A stretch of 64,000 nt of DNA from Oscheius sp. JU75 (lineage: Eukaryota; Nematoda; Chromadorea; Rhabditida; Rhabditidae), in NCBI GenBank assembly GCA_037178855.1, contig JASJZC010000006.1, positions 1,240,001 to 1,304,000 on the forward strand, given 5' to 3'. Shown here piece by piece: positions 1-10,693 of this stretch (positions are counted from its first letter, which is position 1; every line of letters begins with the position of its first letter). A program made the translations under genes and the position numbers. A model generated the notes under the pieces. The model was not told the origin of the DNA. It searched no databases and saw only the letters and a list, made by a program, of their open reading frames with translations.

Positions 1-254
1 TTGGAAAATTTGTCAAAATATTTACGAATACCAATCATGAGGTCGGCATAGTATAGCTAAACATAAACGTTGTCGTTATGTTGCTTTTCTTACGTGATCC
101 GGAACGCTGGCGCCGATACGTCTTAGTTCGCAGTAGAGGACGCAAAATTCGTGGAAGAAGCCATAGTGAGCAACTGAATTTGATTATCCAACATTTATAA
201 TTGGCATTTTATCTGTCTGCAACACACCTCTTTACTACTTAAACGCAACGACGC

Positions 255-425
255 CTGTCTGTTCGTCCATCCGTGACCACGAAATAAAAGCTAGTAAATT
301 ATGTTTTCCAGAAGTTCTGTTGTACAGAAAAAATTGGAAGCTAAATTAGGTGGCAAGTCAACTTGCGCTCTAGAACTTCGCTTGTCGCAGTGAAGCCACT
401 GGGAGGATTTTGTTAAGCTGAAGAC
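255..425 (+). repeat. Dispersed repeat, copy 1
   Basis: Relatives of this sequence lie near 22060-22225, 23630-23712, 30680-30830 and, inverted, 52000-52105. Shared blocks include GGTGGCAAGTCAACTT, then CTAGAACTT, then a CAGTGAAGCCACTGGGAG-like box and TTTTGTTAAG. One end of the longer copies carries a tag resembling TTTCGTGGCCACGGACAAAC. No coding potential is seen. It behaves like a short non-autonomous element (MITE or SINE); the class is not known. Confidence 0.6.
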
Positions 426-524
426 AAAAGAACGACGAGAGCCGTCGAAGACGGTTGAACTAACTCTAATCTGGGATAATACTGGATAGTCTCAGTAGCC
501 TTTTCTGTCGAGGGTCATCCTATA

Positions 525-1487
525 TTAGAGTTGACAAGTCAAGACAGGACAGTCAGGAAGTTGCAAAACAAGCACTGAGTTGAAACGGCAGGAGCCTAAG
601 CGACTAGTTACAGTTGTTCTTACCCAGGCAGACAGGTTTTGGAAGCGTGTCCAGCCAACTTCTGAGTCCATTTTCACCGTTCCAGGCTTCTTGAAACGAG
701 ACCTTCTCTTCGACATTTTTCACCATCGCTTCCACGCGGTAGTGGTATTCTGTAATCGTTGTAGCAAGCGTTTTACTTTGAGCTTACGATACGGACTATT
801 TGGGTTATCTTGCGAGCCTTGAAGCATGTTTTTTGGCACATCCATAACGAGTGCGTACTCCTTAAATTCGAGGCCTTGCACCTCTTTCTGAATTTCCTAG
901 AAGAAACTTGCGAGAGAGGAGGAAAATCTATTACCACTTTATTCAAAGAGAGAAGGCCTTCCAACTTTTCTGCAGAAACGGCAAGGAAGGCCATATCAGA
1001 GACAGTCGGTGTCCAGCGTTCGTCAACTAAATGGCTCACACCAGCTCTGCATGGGAAACTCACGATGCTTCTTCCAACAGTCAAAGTGACTTTTGTAGTC
1101 TTCTCGTTTGGAACTTTTAGCAAGCTTGGTAAAATTTCCCCAAAACTTATCGTATAAAACGGGGTTATTTTCCTTCAAATTGTCATTATGCCCAGGAATA
1201 TAACTAGCCGTCGTTTTCAGGTTCATGAAAACGTATGTAGCCCTAAAAAACGCAATGCTATAAAATGTTCTAAACTACGGCTTAATCTTCTTTTTGTCTT
1301 CTTTCTTATCCTGAACAGGCGCAACTTCTCCATCATTTCGGCGCTCCGCTTCCACAACTTGAGGCTGCTCCACAGCCTGTTCTTGAGAAGACACACTCGC
1401 AGGGGAGGCCAATGGTGAGATTAAGCCAAACTCCTTAGCTAGCTGGTCGACTTCATCTTTCCCGGAGTCTATGTCACTAAACAACAT
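525..1487 (-). pseudogene. Degraded unidentified gene (minus strand)
   Basis: Several open stretches follow one another on the minus strand. One starts at 1487 and runs to 1275 (70 codons, acidic, ending in a Lys-rich tail). Another covers 1226-1023, with charged helical text and repeated Trp. Further stretches lie at about 890-775 and 716-525, ending in a basic block. Frames change between pieces and stops fall inside, so either unrecognised small introns or decay separates them. I do not recognise the family. The charged, helix-like composition would fit a coiled-coil or BAR-like protein, but this is a guess. It may also be retroelement debris. Confidence 0.25.
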
Positions 1488-1739
1488 ATCGAATCACTCC
1501 AGTCATAACTCACGCTTCCAGTTTGTTCGACTGACTCATTCTCACAGGTCAGAAGAATGAAGTTGTAGCTGAAAAACAGTTATTAGAAAAAAGAGATGAT
1601 TGGGAGTAATAAAAATATGTGAATGACTGGTGTGACAGAAGCGGATACTCACTTACTCATTTACTTTTACTTTTCACAATCCGTGCGCTGGCTTTCCAAG
1701 TCGCTCTACCAGCGGATCTACCTTTTGTGGAAAAGAAGG

Positions 1740-3990
1740 GGGGTTTCGGACCCAACACTGCGACAAAGAGGGATCGTCATATCACCATCTGTGGTTTGAG
1801 GCCTGCTCAACATCTGCCAGCTCAACTGCCAATCCATCCTCTCGAAGAGGCGTCTACTCAAACTTGAGGAAGCGCTTATGAATCTCTCTCGATATCATGA
1901 GCATGAGCAAGACCTAGAAGTCCGGAAATGGTCAAAAGCTGTTAAGGAGGTCTGGCTGCCATCTTTTCAACAGTGTACTGTACAGCCGACGCAGCGTCGG
2001 CTTCATTGTGGCATTTAACGCTTCACACCGATTGACGACAGATGTTACACGGGCCAAATTGAAGTCACCTTTTCGTCATGGGCTACGCCCCTACAGGAGA
2101 CGTCGATGATGCCGACTACGACCACTTCCTGAGCAAGATCCAGAAAGCTGCTTACAACTCGAAGGGTGGATCCTTATGGAAACAGGGGTTGCCTTTTGGC
2201 GTCAATGGTGTGAGTAAGGGTCAGAGTGCTGGAATCATGAGCCAGTCGAGCTTTCCCAGAAAACATCAGAGGTGTACAATAGTGCTCGGAGACTGGAATG
2301 CCTCGGTAGGAACGCGTCTCCATCCACTGGAACCATCGATCGGAGCTTAAGGCTAGGACAACCGAAACCGTTGATTGAGACCAGCTCGTCTCTTTCTGTC
2401 AACAACATGGTTGGGATGTCGCTAGCATTTCCTGTAAGCAACGATCTGGAAGAAAGTGGGCCTGGAGATCGCCGAATGGGACCAGTATGACGTCTTTCTC
2501 GTCAGACGAACCACCAGAGTATGGAATGTTCATATCATCAACCAGTTCAACTTCCGAAGCGACTATCGCCTTGTCCGTCTCACTCTCGATCTCTCCCTGG
2601 AGGCTAAGTTTCCAAGACGTAGACAACAGGCAACGCAGAAGAAGATGAATTGACCTCTCTTCCGTCATGGCATCCAAGAGAGAAGAGAAGCAATGGAGAA
2701 TCACGATCCAACAATCCAGTATCGTGGCATTTGCGAAGTCGTTGATGAAGCCCGTGCTGTGGCTACGGAAATGATCCTACGCACTGAAAGGTTCTCAGTC
2801 AACATCCCAGCGACTCTTGAAGGACATATCGACTCCTGCGATCGGACAGCTCCAAAAGAAGGACGGATCTCCACTCCAGTACGACGATGCAGCTCCGAGT
2901 TGCGGAAACTGAGATGGTATCTCCTCTTGCACGTCTCTTCACTCGAATGCTTCAACATTTTGGTCCCTCCTGGATTTGACGAATCGATTACCATGCTCAT
3001 CCCGAAGAAAGGAGACCACACCAATCTGGCCAACTTCCGCCCGATCTCCGTATTGCCAGCTCCATACAAGCTGTTCACGCGAGTCATGTTGGCCAGAATG
3101 CATCAGAGTTTGCAATTCAATCAGCCCGTGGAACAAGCCGGCTTCCGTCGAACTTTCTCTACCGTGGAACATCTTCATATCATCAAGCAGCTGATCGATA
3201 AGGCCTACGGTTATTGTAATCACCTCTATGTTGTGTTTGTCGTTTTCCGGAAAGCCTATGACATAATCGAGTGGGACGCCGTGTGGAATTCCCTTCAACA
3301 ACACGGAGCGGATCAACTCTACGTCGAAATGCTGCGGAAGGTCTACCATCAAGCTGGCTGCAAGATCAAGGTGCACGAGGACCTAGTGGAGATCGACATC
3401 AAGCGTGGAGTTTGTCAAGCGTGCTCTCTCCACTCCTCTTCAACGCTGTGCTCGAAGACATCTTCCGACGACTCAATTGGAGACTTAATCCTACTTAAAG
3501 CGTTTTAATCTGCTTCTATCGTCTGTTCCTTACCAAGAGGACCGTGCCGACAAGGATGAAGAGGCGAATCTATCTGACCTGTATCGTGCCAAGTTTGCTA
3601 TATGGTTATGAAGTTTTGAGCCTGTGAACTGATGAGTTGAAGAAAATGGTAGCCGCATAGAGACGACAGAAAAGAGCAATGCTCGGCCTTACTCTTCTCG
3701 ACCGCGTGGAACGAAGATGTTCGAAAAATGACCCAGCTCCCCGAAATCCTGAACCTGGCTTGGAAGAGAAAGCTGAGATTGTCGAGAGCAACGACCGAAT
3801 GGATACCCCTGGACCAGCGACGCGGAAGGCCCTGTATGAGATAGGAGGATTATCTAAGGAGAGCATCCGAGAGGTTTGGAAGAGCCCCCGCAGTGTGATT
3901 GCGAGCGGCAAGATTGGACGGCAAAGAGTAGGTTCGAGCCATAGGAGCGGTAGGGGATCAATGACATAAATACTGATTATAAAATCCAAC
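1740..3990 (+). mobile_element. RTE-type non-LTR retrotransposon, degraded
   Basis: Pieces of one LINE polyprotein appear in order with frame changes. Remnants of the endonuclease N-terminus lie near 1790-2080. Endonuclease text with YAPTGD and LGDWNASVG follows at 2078-2330. Reverse transcriptase text with PKKGDHTNLANFRPISVL, then a KAYDIIEWDAVWNSL block, lies at 2960-3480. The thumb and C-terminal domain sit at 3510-3970, with YGYEVLSL, then a stop, then RAMLGLTLLDRVE. The catalytic YADD region is missing between 3480 and 3510, so the copy is dead. The C-terminal part matches a minus-strand fragment at 35932-36246, so the same subfamily occurs at least twice. Confidence 0.85.
2693..3508 (+). 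pseudogene. Reverse transcriptase fragment of RTE element
   Basis: This 271-codon open frame holds the fingers and palm start of an RTE-type reverse transcriptase. Visible are FRPISVL (motif 1 region), EQAGFRR, and the motif A equivalent FRKAYDIIEWDAVWNSL, followed by VEIDIKRGVCQACSL, which replaces the usual GVRQGD(P/V)LSP. The A/T-rich end CTTAATCCTACTTAAAG at 3487 joins unrelated C-terminal sequence. The same end is found on the inverted copy at 4142-4534. No catalytic YADD box is present. It cannot encode a working enzyme. Confidence 0.8.
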
Positions 3991-4165
3991 TTAAAGCGCT
4001 TTAAGTAGGATTAAGTCATTGGTCCGTGCTCTAGGAAGTTATCAGTCATCGTTTTTCATACAAGCAGTGTTATCAGTGTTTGCATAGCCCTTACACCAGG
4101 CTGATAACTTCCCAGAGCACGGACCAATGACTTAATCCTACTTAAAGTGCTTTAAGTAGGATTAA
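3989..4165. repeat. Inverted repeat with palindromic ends
   Basis: The arm at about 3998-4045 is an inverted copy of about 4102-4148 (near-complete match over some 48 bases, loop about 55 bases). Each arm is bounded by a palindrome: ACTTAAAGCGCTTTAAGT at 3990-4007, and the one-base variant ACTTAAAGTGCTTTAAGT at 4139-4156. It sits at the centre of two head-to-head reverse transcriptase fragments, so it looks like a foldback or MITE insertion, or the junction of an inverted duplication. Confidence 0.75.
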
Positions 4166-4534
4166 GTCTCCAATTGAGTCGTCGGAAGATGTCTTCGAGC
4201 ACAGCGTTGAAGAGGAGTGGAGAGAGCACGCTTGACAAACTCCACGCTTGATGTCGATCTCCACTAGGTCCTCGTGCACCTTGATCTTGCAGCCAGCTTG
4301 ATGGTAGACCTTCCGCAGCATTTCGACGTAGAGTTGATCCGCTCCGTGTTGTTGAAGGGAATTCCACACGGCGTCCCACTCGATTATGTCATAGGCTTTC
4401 CGACGGAAGCCGGCTTGTTCCACTGGCTGATTGAATTGCAAACTCCGATGCATTTGGCCAACATGACTCGCGTGAACAGCTTGTATGGAGCTGGTAATAC
4501 GGAGATCGGGCTCTTTGTCGTCAAAGTATTTCAA
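4142..4534 (-). pseudogene. Inverted copy of RTE reverse transcriptase fragment
   Basis: Read on the minus strand, this repeats the protein text of 3100-3508, including EQAGFRR, KAYDIIEWDAVWNSL and VEIDIKRGVCQACSL. A deletion joins EQAGFRR directly to KAYDI. Both copies end at the same CTTAATCCTACTTAAAG sequence. The two fragments therefore form the arms of a large palindrome around 3990-4160. It is not functional. Confidence 0.8.
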
Positions 4535-4599
4535 AAATGGTTGATGCTTTATCAGACGTCATTAAAAACAGCGTTTCGGAGTGAAGAAGTTTACAGATA

Positions 4600-5290
4600 A
4601 GATGAGTGTAATAGCCTGAATCACTGTAATGATGGGATGGGTGCTCTTCTAGATAATTATTTCTGACATTTAGACATTATTACGAGACATTGGGCTCTTC
4701 AATCCATTAAGAGATTGGCCAAAGATGTGAACAACAGATAACAATAATAACTTCTGTAACCCTTTTTAATGAAAATTTTTGCAATAATTTGAAGTTTTTA
4801 CTTCGAAATTGCAAGACTCAAAGAGATGTGAGCAAGTAAGTGTTGGTCGTCTTCTATATCGATCCCAATCAGTCTCCGAAAAAGACTATTCGGAAGAGGA
4901 CATCGGATGAAATGTCTCGAAAAGCACATATTGGCTATGGAACAAGGCGAGAAGAAGGCAAGGGGCGAGACAGTGCGGTCTTCGAGGCTGTCCTTGTGTC
5001 GACAGAAGAGACTGCGTCTGTCGCTGACCCTCTCGCTCCTTCTTTTTGCCGACTTTCCTCTTCTCCACGGCGGCTGCTACACGAGCAACATCATTGACGT
5101 CGGACAGTTCAGCGAGGAGTGAGGATGATAAAAAGTTAATTTAGGTACATCTTCTTGTGGAAGATTCTCATATCCAACTAGATAAAAGCGAGTTTTTGTG
5201 AGATGATATAATCAGTGGTTTCCTTTCTAGGAACACAGTGAGTCATTTTCTCCTCATATCTAAAAGATTTAGGTTCTCTTTCGGTTAAAT
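4600..5290. other. Intergenic stretch, nothing recognised
   Basis: A short open frame at 4840-5097 (85 codons) is rich in charged residues and has no family signature. I see no splice-consistent gene and no repeat shared with the rest of the window. Confidence 0.4.
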
Positions 5291-5299
5291 AGTCATATG

Positions 5300-5870
5300 T
5301 TTTTCTGTCACTCCCTCTGTGCGTCTATGTCTGTCTCTCTCTTTGCGTCTCTCTCTCTGCCTCTATATTTTCTGCCTCTCAGTCCGTACTTCTGTGTCTC
5401 AGAATCTGTCTCTGTCTCCTGCCCCTCTATCTCTCTGTCTACCTGTTTCCCTGTTTCTCTGCCCCGGTAACTGTCTTTCTCACGCCACCTCTATGCCCTC
5501 TGTCTCAATATTTCCCTATGTCTCTCTGTCCTTCTACTTCTAAGCGTTTTCCTGTCTTCTTGTTCCTTTGTCCCCCAATCTATATGTGTATCTGTCTCTC
5601 TGTCTATTCGTTTCTCTCTCACTGTGTCTCTATATCTCTGTTTGTCCTTCTGTTTCTCTGTCTCTCTATATGTGTGTCGCTCTGTTCCTCTGACTCTCTA
5701 ACTGGGCAGATATTTTTGTCTCTGTCTATCTGTCGTACTCGTTGTTTCGTGGCCACGGATAAACAAACAAACAAACAAAGTCACGCTCTTTAGATAGTAG
5801 AGATGTCTCTCTCTGCCCCTCTGTCTCCCTGCCTTTCTGTCTCTCTCAATCCACGTCACTCTTCCCAGCA
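5300..5870 (+). repeat. Degenerate CT-rich array (TCTCTGTC-type)
   Basis: The stretch is a long imperfect series of TCTCTGTC, TGTCTCTC and related words. Similar tracts recur at 6105-6190 (as GA), 8215-8460, 10560-10620, 14040-14110 (as GA), 20200-20280, 25080-25130 and 28760-28850. At 5738-5785 it is interrupted by the TTTCGTGGCCACGGATAAAC tag that also marks the dispersed repeat ends at 8580 and 52065. Confidence 0.8.
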
Positions 5871-5936
5871 GCTGACGCAGCTGTCCTTTATTTGTTCAAG
5901 TCTAAATCGACAATGCTGTGACTGTCAAATTCAACC

Positions 5937-6709
5937 ATGGGCCTATCCTTCTCATTTTTGAAAGACTGGTGGCTCGGCCAACAAGACTTTCGGATCCTCA
6001 TGACCGGACTAGACAATGCTGGGAAAACGACTATGCTATACAAACTGTCCCTAGGAGAAGTAATTCATACAATTCCGACGATCGGTTAGTTTTCCTGGGC
6101 AGGCATTGAGTGACAGAGAGACGGAGAGATAGAGAGACAGAGTCAGGGGGGTCAGGAGAGACAGGGAGACAGAGGGACACAGAGAGATAGACTCTAGGTT
6201 TTAACGTGGAGACTATCAATTACCGCAATGTTTCATTCAATGTCTGGGATTTGGGTGGTCAGAAAAAGATCAGGGTCCTTTGGCACTACTACTACTTCAA
6301 TTGTCAGGTACCTTTAGCCATTTTTGCCAATTTTCCCGTTTCTGGCTATAATTTTTGTCGTGGATTCAACAGACTACTACCGATTCGGTGAAGTGAAGGA
6401 AGAACTTCAGGCAATGCTTAAGGAGGAGAGTCTCAAAGGTTGGTATCCTAATATGCTGTTTCTATCTCTGTCTGTTACTTTCTCTTTTTTTCAGAAGCCA
6501 AATTGCTAGTTCTGAACAACAAATCCGACCTTCCCATGTGCAAGTCGTCTTCCATCGTGGCCTCGGAACTGGGAATCTGTTCCCTTACCAACAGGGAATG
6601 GGCAGTTCAGAGCTGCTGTGCCAAGTCGGGAGAGGGAGTGATACAGGGACTGGAAAAACTGTATCTTTCATTGACCGGAAGGAGGAAAATGCTGGGGGAG
6701 ATGTGTTGA
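5937..6709 (+). CDS. Arf-like small GTPase, four exons
   Basis: Exons 5937-6084, 6198-6307, 6345-6438 and 6495-6709 join to 188 codons, close to the usual 180 for Arf and Arl proteins. The product starts [12 protein letters not shown] (Gly2 suits N-myristoylation, then an amphipathic helix). It then shows P-loop GLDNAGKTT, switch 1 text PTIGFNVET, switch 2 [10 protein letters not shown], base-recognition NKSD and a CAKSGEG box near the C-terminus. Such proteins recruit coats, tethers or cargo on membranes when GTP-bound. Exon 3 would begin after TG rather than AG (6343-6344); the decayed copy at 30.9 kb has a normal CAG there. Which Arf or Arl subtype it is cannot be said. Either a non-canonical splice is used or this copy is recently damaged. 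Confidence 0.85.
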
Positions 6710-7853
6710 AATGAAGTGTTTTTTTTGTATTTTTTAAATGACTGAACGATGCTGCAATAGCGAATGTCCAATGACTTGACTATATGAATCACATGAAACA
6801 TTTTCCAATTTGTTTTCGTTACAGGATGCGGTGTTGGACTTCATATTTTTTTTTGTGTTCGAAAAGCGAGCAGTAAAGCGTTCCAGCCTCTTTCAGTCTA
6901 GGGGACCTAGTGAAACATAAAAAATAAAAAACACAGCTTAGAGTGGAACTGTTATCCCTTCACATGCTATTTTCAAGACCAAAACATGTCTTTCAAGTTT
7001 TGTCTCGTTCTGCAAAGTTGTAGCAGGAATCCAAATCTACAACTTCGCAGAACATGTCTGTACTGGAAAAAGATGTTTTGAACTCAAAAAGTAATGGAGA
7101 AGATACTATTGACTTTCAAAACTTCGAGGCCACTTACATTTTTACTGAAATATTGTTGCTGTTCGTAGGGCAGACGGCTATTATAAGAAGATAGTCTATT
7201 ATGAATTGAGAGTCTGTATGCGTCTATCCTACAATATATTACCGTTCACTAATAGCTCGAATACTAGTTTATTGGTTGGGGTATAGAGAGATATAGGAGG
7301 TGGTACATAATTGCAGCGAGGAAGCCACACACTTACATATGAACACGCGAACACACGAGTCAAAGGGTCCTCCTCTTGGAGGCGGGGAATCTGGTCAGGA
7401 TTCAGAAATTCGCAAGATTCAGAACCCTATTGGTGAAACATATTTTAATAGTACAATTAAATGTTTCAGACATAGTACAAGACAAAGAATCTTTCCATTT
7501 TTGTTACTGTTCCGATTCTTCCCACCGGGTTTTATTTTTCTGCCGAAACCCTGCCACGTACAATGTTTCGCTTCGCACGGAACACGCCCGCTTTCTCAAA
7601 CGGAGCTTTTGTTTCATTTCCCAACGCCGGTCAAAGAACTATTAGACGACATTTTATCAAACTTAGGTAGCTTGGAATTTGCGAAAAAGCGTTTTTCTTT
7701 CCAGCTATAAAACATATATCGTGACAAATTGGAGCTAATTGAAAAGTTACACCGTTTTTGTTTCACACTTCCTATATCTAGCTCTCCTTTTCCTCTTTTC
7801 TAATTGTTAGTTTCTAGCGTCACTTTTGACACAAAAATATCAATTTCCCCACA
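6710..7853. other. Intergenic region between Arf-like and ENY2-like genes
   Basis: It contains the Arf-like 3' flank (shared with 31620-31840), a conserved hairpin at 7007-7053 and the ENY2-like 5' flank (partly shared with 36250-36470). An open frame at 7300-7710 has no recognisable domain. Confidence 0.4.
7007..7053. repeat. Conserved hairpin, copy 1
   Basis: GTTCTGCAAAGTTGTAG is followed 13 bases later by its near-perfect inverse CTACAACTTCGCAGAAC. The same stem occurs at 23480-23526 and 47571-47620, with partly similar flanks. Confidence 0.75.
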
Positions 7854-8981
7854 ATGGAGGACATTGAGTCCAAGTTCAAGGGCCTCGAGGACCGATTCGA
7901 GAAGAGCGGGGCCAGGGAGAAGATCAGTGTAAGTGAGACTCTTCTCTCTTTGCTTTTTCTCTAAAATGGGGCATTTTGATGTTTTAGGACCTCCTGATTA
8001 ATCATCTTCACAACACTCCAACTGACGATGGAAGAGTATGGGTCGAGAAGGTCAAGGGCGATGCCCATAAGATGATTCGACAGCATGTAAGTACTATTTG
8101 GTTACATTATTTAGAGAGAAAAAGACAGTGAGATAGACAAAACTGGTTGCTGAAATTGGTAGGAAACTTTTGAGTTCCATTTTGCGAAAGATTGGCAAAA
8201 ACACAAAGAAGTTTGAAAAACATTCAGTCTTCCTGTCTCTTCGTCTCTCTGTTTCTCTCTCAGACTGTTTCTGTTTTTTCTGTCAGTTCCCCCGTGCGTC
8301 TATGTCTCTGTCTGTCTTCTTGTCTCTCTGTTTCTGTTCTCTGTCCCCTGTCTTTCTGTCTCTCTTTCTTTGTGGCTCTCTGTCCGTCCTTCTGTGTCTC
8401 TGCCTGTCTCTGTTTCTCTGTCTCCCTCTTTTTTTAATCTCTCTGTCTCTGTTTCTCGATCAATGAACTACCTCGAGGTAACAACTTTCAAAGAGCGTCT
8501 GAGTTCGTCGTCACCTTTCTGAATTGTCCAACTCAATTAGTTGGCAACAATCTACCCAATGTACAGCTTTTTGCTTTGCTTTTGTTTCGTGGCCATGGAC
8601 AAACAAACAGAGTCAACCCCACACACCATAGCGCTTTCATAGTTTAGATGGTTTTTTCAGTTGTTCCGTCTATGTCACAAGACAATATTTCAAATTTGGA
8701 AATGTCCCCCACTAGGAGATGATTTTTGGTGAAAGATCTTGATGTATCCGTTGTCTGCAAAAATCGACAAAAGAGCAGCGAAAAAGATACTGGAACACCT
8801 AAGACCCAGACATTTTCTCACGACTAAAACTCGAATTCAGGGAGTGGACAAGATCTCCGAGGTCGATCTCTACAATATGCTCAAGTCTTCCGCCAGAATG
8901 GCTCTTCCCCATGAGGCAAAGGCTGACGTTTTTGAAGAGATCAAGAAGTTTGTCGAGAAGGAAGTCGGCATCGAGGTCTAG
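7854..8981 (+). CDS. ENY2/Sus1-like transcription and mRNA export factor
   Basis: Three exons, 7854-7928, 7988-8086 and 8841-8981, give 104 codons; human ENY2 has about 101. Family text is visible: GAREKISDLLIN in helix 1-2, then a charged segment ending in IRQHG, then DKISEVDLYNML, and ARMALPHEAKADVFEEIKKF, which lines up with the RALVPDSVKKELLQRIRTF region of animal ENY2. ENY2/Sus1 is a small helical protein that bridges the SAGA deubiquitinase module and the TREX-2 export complex at nuclear pores. Intron 2 (754 bases) has collected a CT-rich tract and a copy of the GGCCATGGAC tag. A second intact copy, with 14 amino-acid differences by eye, lies at 37729-38649. Confidence 0.8.
8215..8460 (+). 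repeat. CT-rich array in ENY2-like intron 2
   Basis: Degenerate TCTCTGTC-type text of the same kind as 5300-5870, here inside an intron. The TTTCGTGGCCATGGACAAAC tag follows at 8584-8603. Confidence 0.8.
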
Positions 8982-9117
8982 ACAGAAAAAGAGACCGGGG
9001 CAAGATTTTGTTGTACAATTTGTGAGATTTTGCTATAAAATGTTATTGTTAAAGAGAGGTAGAGACATTATGAAGGATACGACAACAGAGACAGAGATAA
9101 TGTGATAGTAACTCTAA

Positions 9118-9410
9118 CAGGCCGACGTCTTCCAAGTAATTGGCAACTTCTTCTAAGGAATCGGAGTCTGGGCTGGCCCCTGTAAGGCAAATGACCAGTG
9201 CTATGAGAGTAATATGAGTCAGGAGAACTGCGATGACACGTAAGTTTCTAGCGTTTACCGATTTCTATCCCTGTTCCAGGTCTAAAGAACATTTCGGCTC
9301 GATTAGAAGGAGACTGTGGTCTGGCAGATGCCATCTGCGATGCTGTCAAGAAGTGCGGACATTTAACGAAGAACGATGTACAGCAACGGGTTGTGAAGCA
9401 AGAGAAATAA
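9118..9410 (+). pseudogene. PLA2-like gene fragment, copy 1
   Basis: The exon before the intron contains DVFQVIGNFF, a stop, and then PCKANDQCYESNMSQENCDD. After a GT-AG intron (about 9241-9282) the text GLKNISARLEGDCGLADAIC continues to a stop at about 9410. The spacing C-x4-CY-x9-CD resembles the active-site helix of group XII-type secreted phospholipase A2 (HDxCY...CDxxF). The His of the HD pair is replaced, giving ND. Compared with 13410-13745, about ten bases are missing at the start of the second exon, which breaks the frame. The PLA2 call is by pattern only. Confidence 0.4.
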
Positions 9411-9479
9411 AAGTTTGCTTCTCTGTCTTAAATGCATCATCTTCAAATTCTCGCCATTGAAAAATTATCAACTCCGCCC

Positions 9480-9720
9480 AGCCCTAGCTGATCAATAAGC
9501 CTAATGTCTTTTCTATCTCGCAGAGCTCTCTCCTTGCCCGTCTTACCAGCGTTCCTCCAACACTACTCACAACAAAGGTTCTCCGTTCTTTCCTTTCGTG
9601 TTTCCTGAATTTTGAGTCTTCTTTGGCTCTTCTTTCTTGGCGAGAGTGTGAAAGACAGAAAGACAGAGTCTGCAATTTCAGAGTTTCAGACTGATCAAAC
9701 ACGTCAAAACACTGGTTCCT
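9480..9720 (+). repeat. Duplicated segment (shared with 25290-25350 and 28432-28560)
   Basis: Text from AATTATCAACTCCGCCCAG through GAGCTCTCTCCTTGC and TCTTCTTTGG is repeated at 25310-25350 and continues at 28432-28570. There the RTE element 25354-28432 has split it. The PLA2-like fragment's 3' flank is part of the same duplication. Confidence 0.75.
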
Positions 9721-9759
9721 ATTCTATGCGAAGTCCAATCTCGTTGTACCTTTTAGCAT

Positions 9760-9960
9760 TTACAAGTTTGGCTGATGCCCCGTTGGGGCTCCTGACAGGT
9801 AGATGATGTACCAGTTGGGCTACCCTGACCAGAATTACGTTCTCGCAGAGACGCATCTCCCAAGCTGATTTTACTTTGAATGACTTGCAAAGAGTAATTG
9901 CTGTCACAAAGTAACTGACAACTAGGGCTTCAGACACACACAGACGTTTGGGCATTTTGA
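9760..9960 (-). repeat. SINE-like repeat, copy 1
   Basis: On the minus strand this contains GGTAGCCCAACTGG, which resembles a Pol III A box, then TACCTGTCAGGAGCCCCAAC and GGGGCATCAGCC. It matches 63540-63740, and its tail matches 30325-30440 (inverted). The tRNA-like head suggests a tRNA-derived SINE. The full cloverleaf is not preserved. Confidence 0.5.
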
Positions 9961-10004
9961 ATTAGATGTTTTGTTCTCAATCCCTTGATGTTTCTTTCAG
10001 TAAT

Positions 10005-10194
10005 GATTTCTGTATCACCTTCACGGCCCAAAGAGCCACTCTACCTGATTCCCATTGGGGAGACAGGCACTGGAAAGACTACCCTGATTAACAATTTCGC
10101 GAACTATTCACGATATACCACACTGGACGAGGCCATAGAAAAGAAAAAAGGACCGGTCGTTCTGGCCGATGTTGGTTTCATATATAGTACTGCT
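10005..10194 (+). pseudogene. P-loop GTPase-like exon (isolated)
   Basis: An exon after a TTTCAG acceptor and ending at a GTAAGT donor encodes IPIGETGTGKTTLINNFANY, followed by SRYTTLDEAIEKK. The GETGxGK(S/T)T P-loop followed by INxFANY and a TLDEA block is typical of a large family of uncharacterised metazoan P-loop NTPases. No second exon with a DxxG or NKxD box could be joined, so this is probably a remnant or an incomplete model. Confidence 0.5.
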
Positions 10195-10199
10195 GTAAG

Positions 10200-10690
10200 T
10201 TGTTCTATATGAACGTTGCCCAGAATGGGATGGCATATACGCTTGAAAGTGATTCAACTGTTTTGCCTGATAGCTACCTCTTTTCAGGAACCCACCCAAT
10301 TTCGTGAGCTTCTTCCTGTCTCTCGACTACCAGCTATCGATCTCTTGATTGAACAGAAAAAAAGGCCTGCGCTGAAGAGTTTGACAGCCCTAACACAAGC
10401 CTAGTTCACGATTGCTATGCTCTTTTCAATCTTCTTCCAGGATCGAAACTTCTGATGAAGCGGCTTTATAACGAGATTTGACTGTGAATGGACTGAGCAA
10501 GAACAATGTTTCAAAAAGTGGCCAATCAACGCTCTACTCATAAACAGCTAGAACTGTCGCTACAGCTCTCCCTGTCTCTCCCTCTGTCGCTCTCTCTTTG
10601 TCTCTCCGTCTTTCTGTCGAAACTATGCCAGCCTTTTCAAGAGACAGAGAGACTGAAAGATAAAGAGACAGAGATAGTTTCACTATAACT
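10200..10690. other. Non-coding stretch with CT-rich tract
   Basis: Apart from a CT-rich array at 10560-10620 followed by a GA-rich tract (which together could fold back), nothing is recognised. Confidence 0.4.
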
Positions 10691-10693
10691 TTA

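Noticed and set aside
5319-5793. Ser/Leu-rich hydrophobic frames over the CT-rich tract
   Set aside because: Simple translation of a low-complexity repeat.
7300-7710. 136-codon plus-strand open frame between the Arf-like and ENY2-like genes
   Set aside because: No domain, no splice context, composition like the surrounding non-coding sequence, and part of its region is shared as ENY2-like flank.
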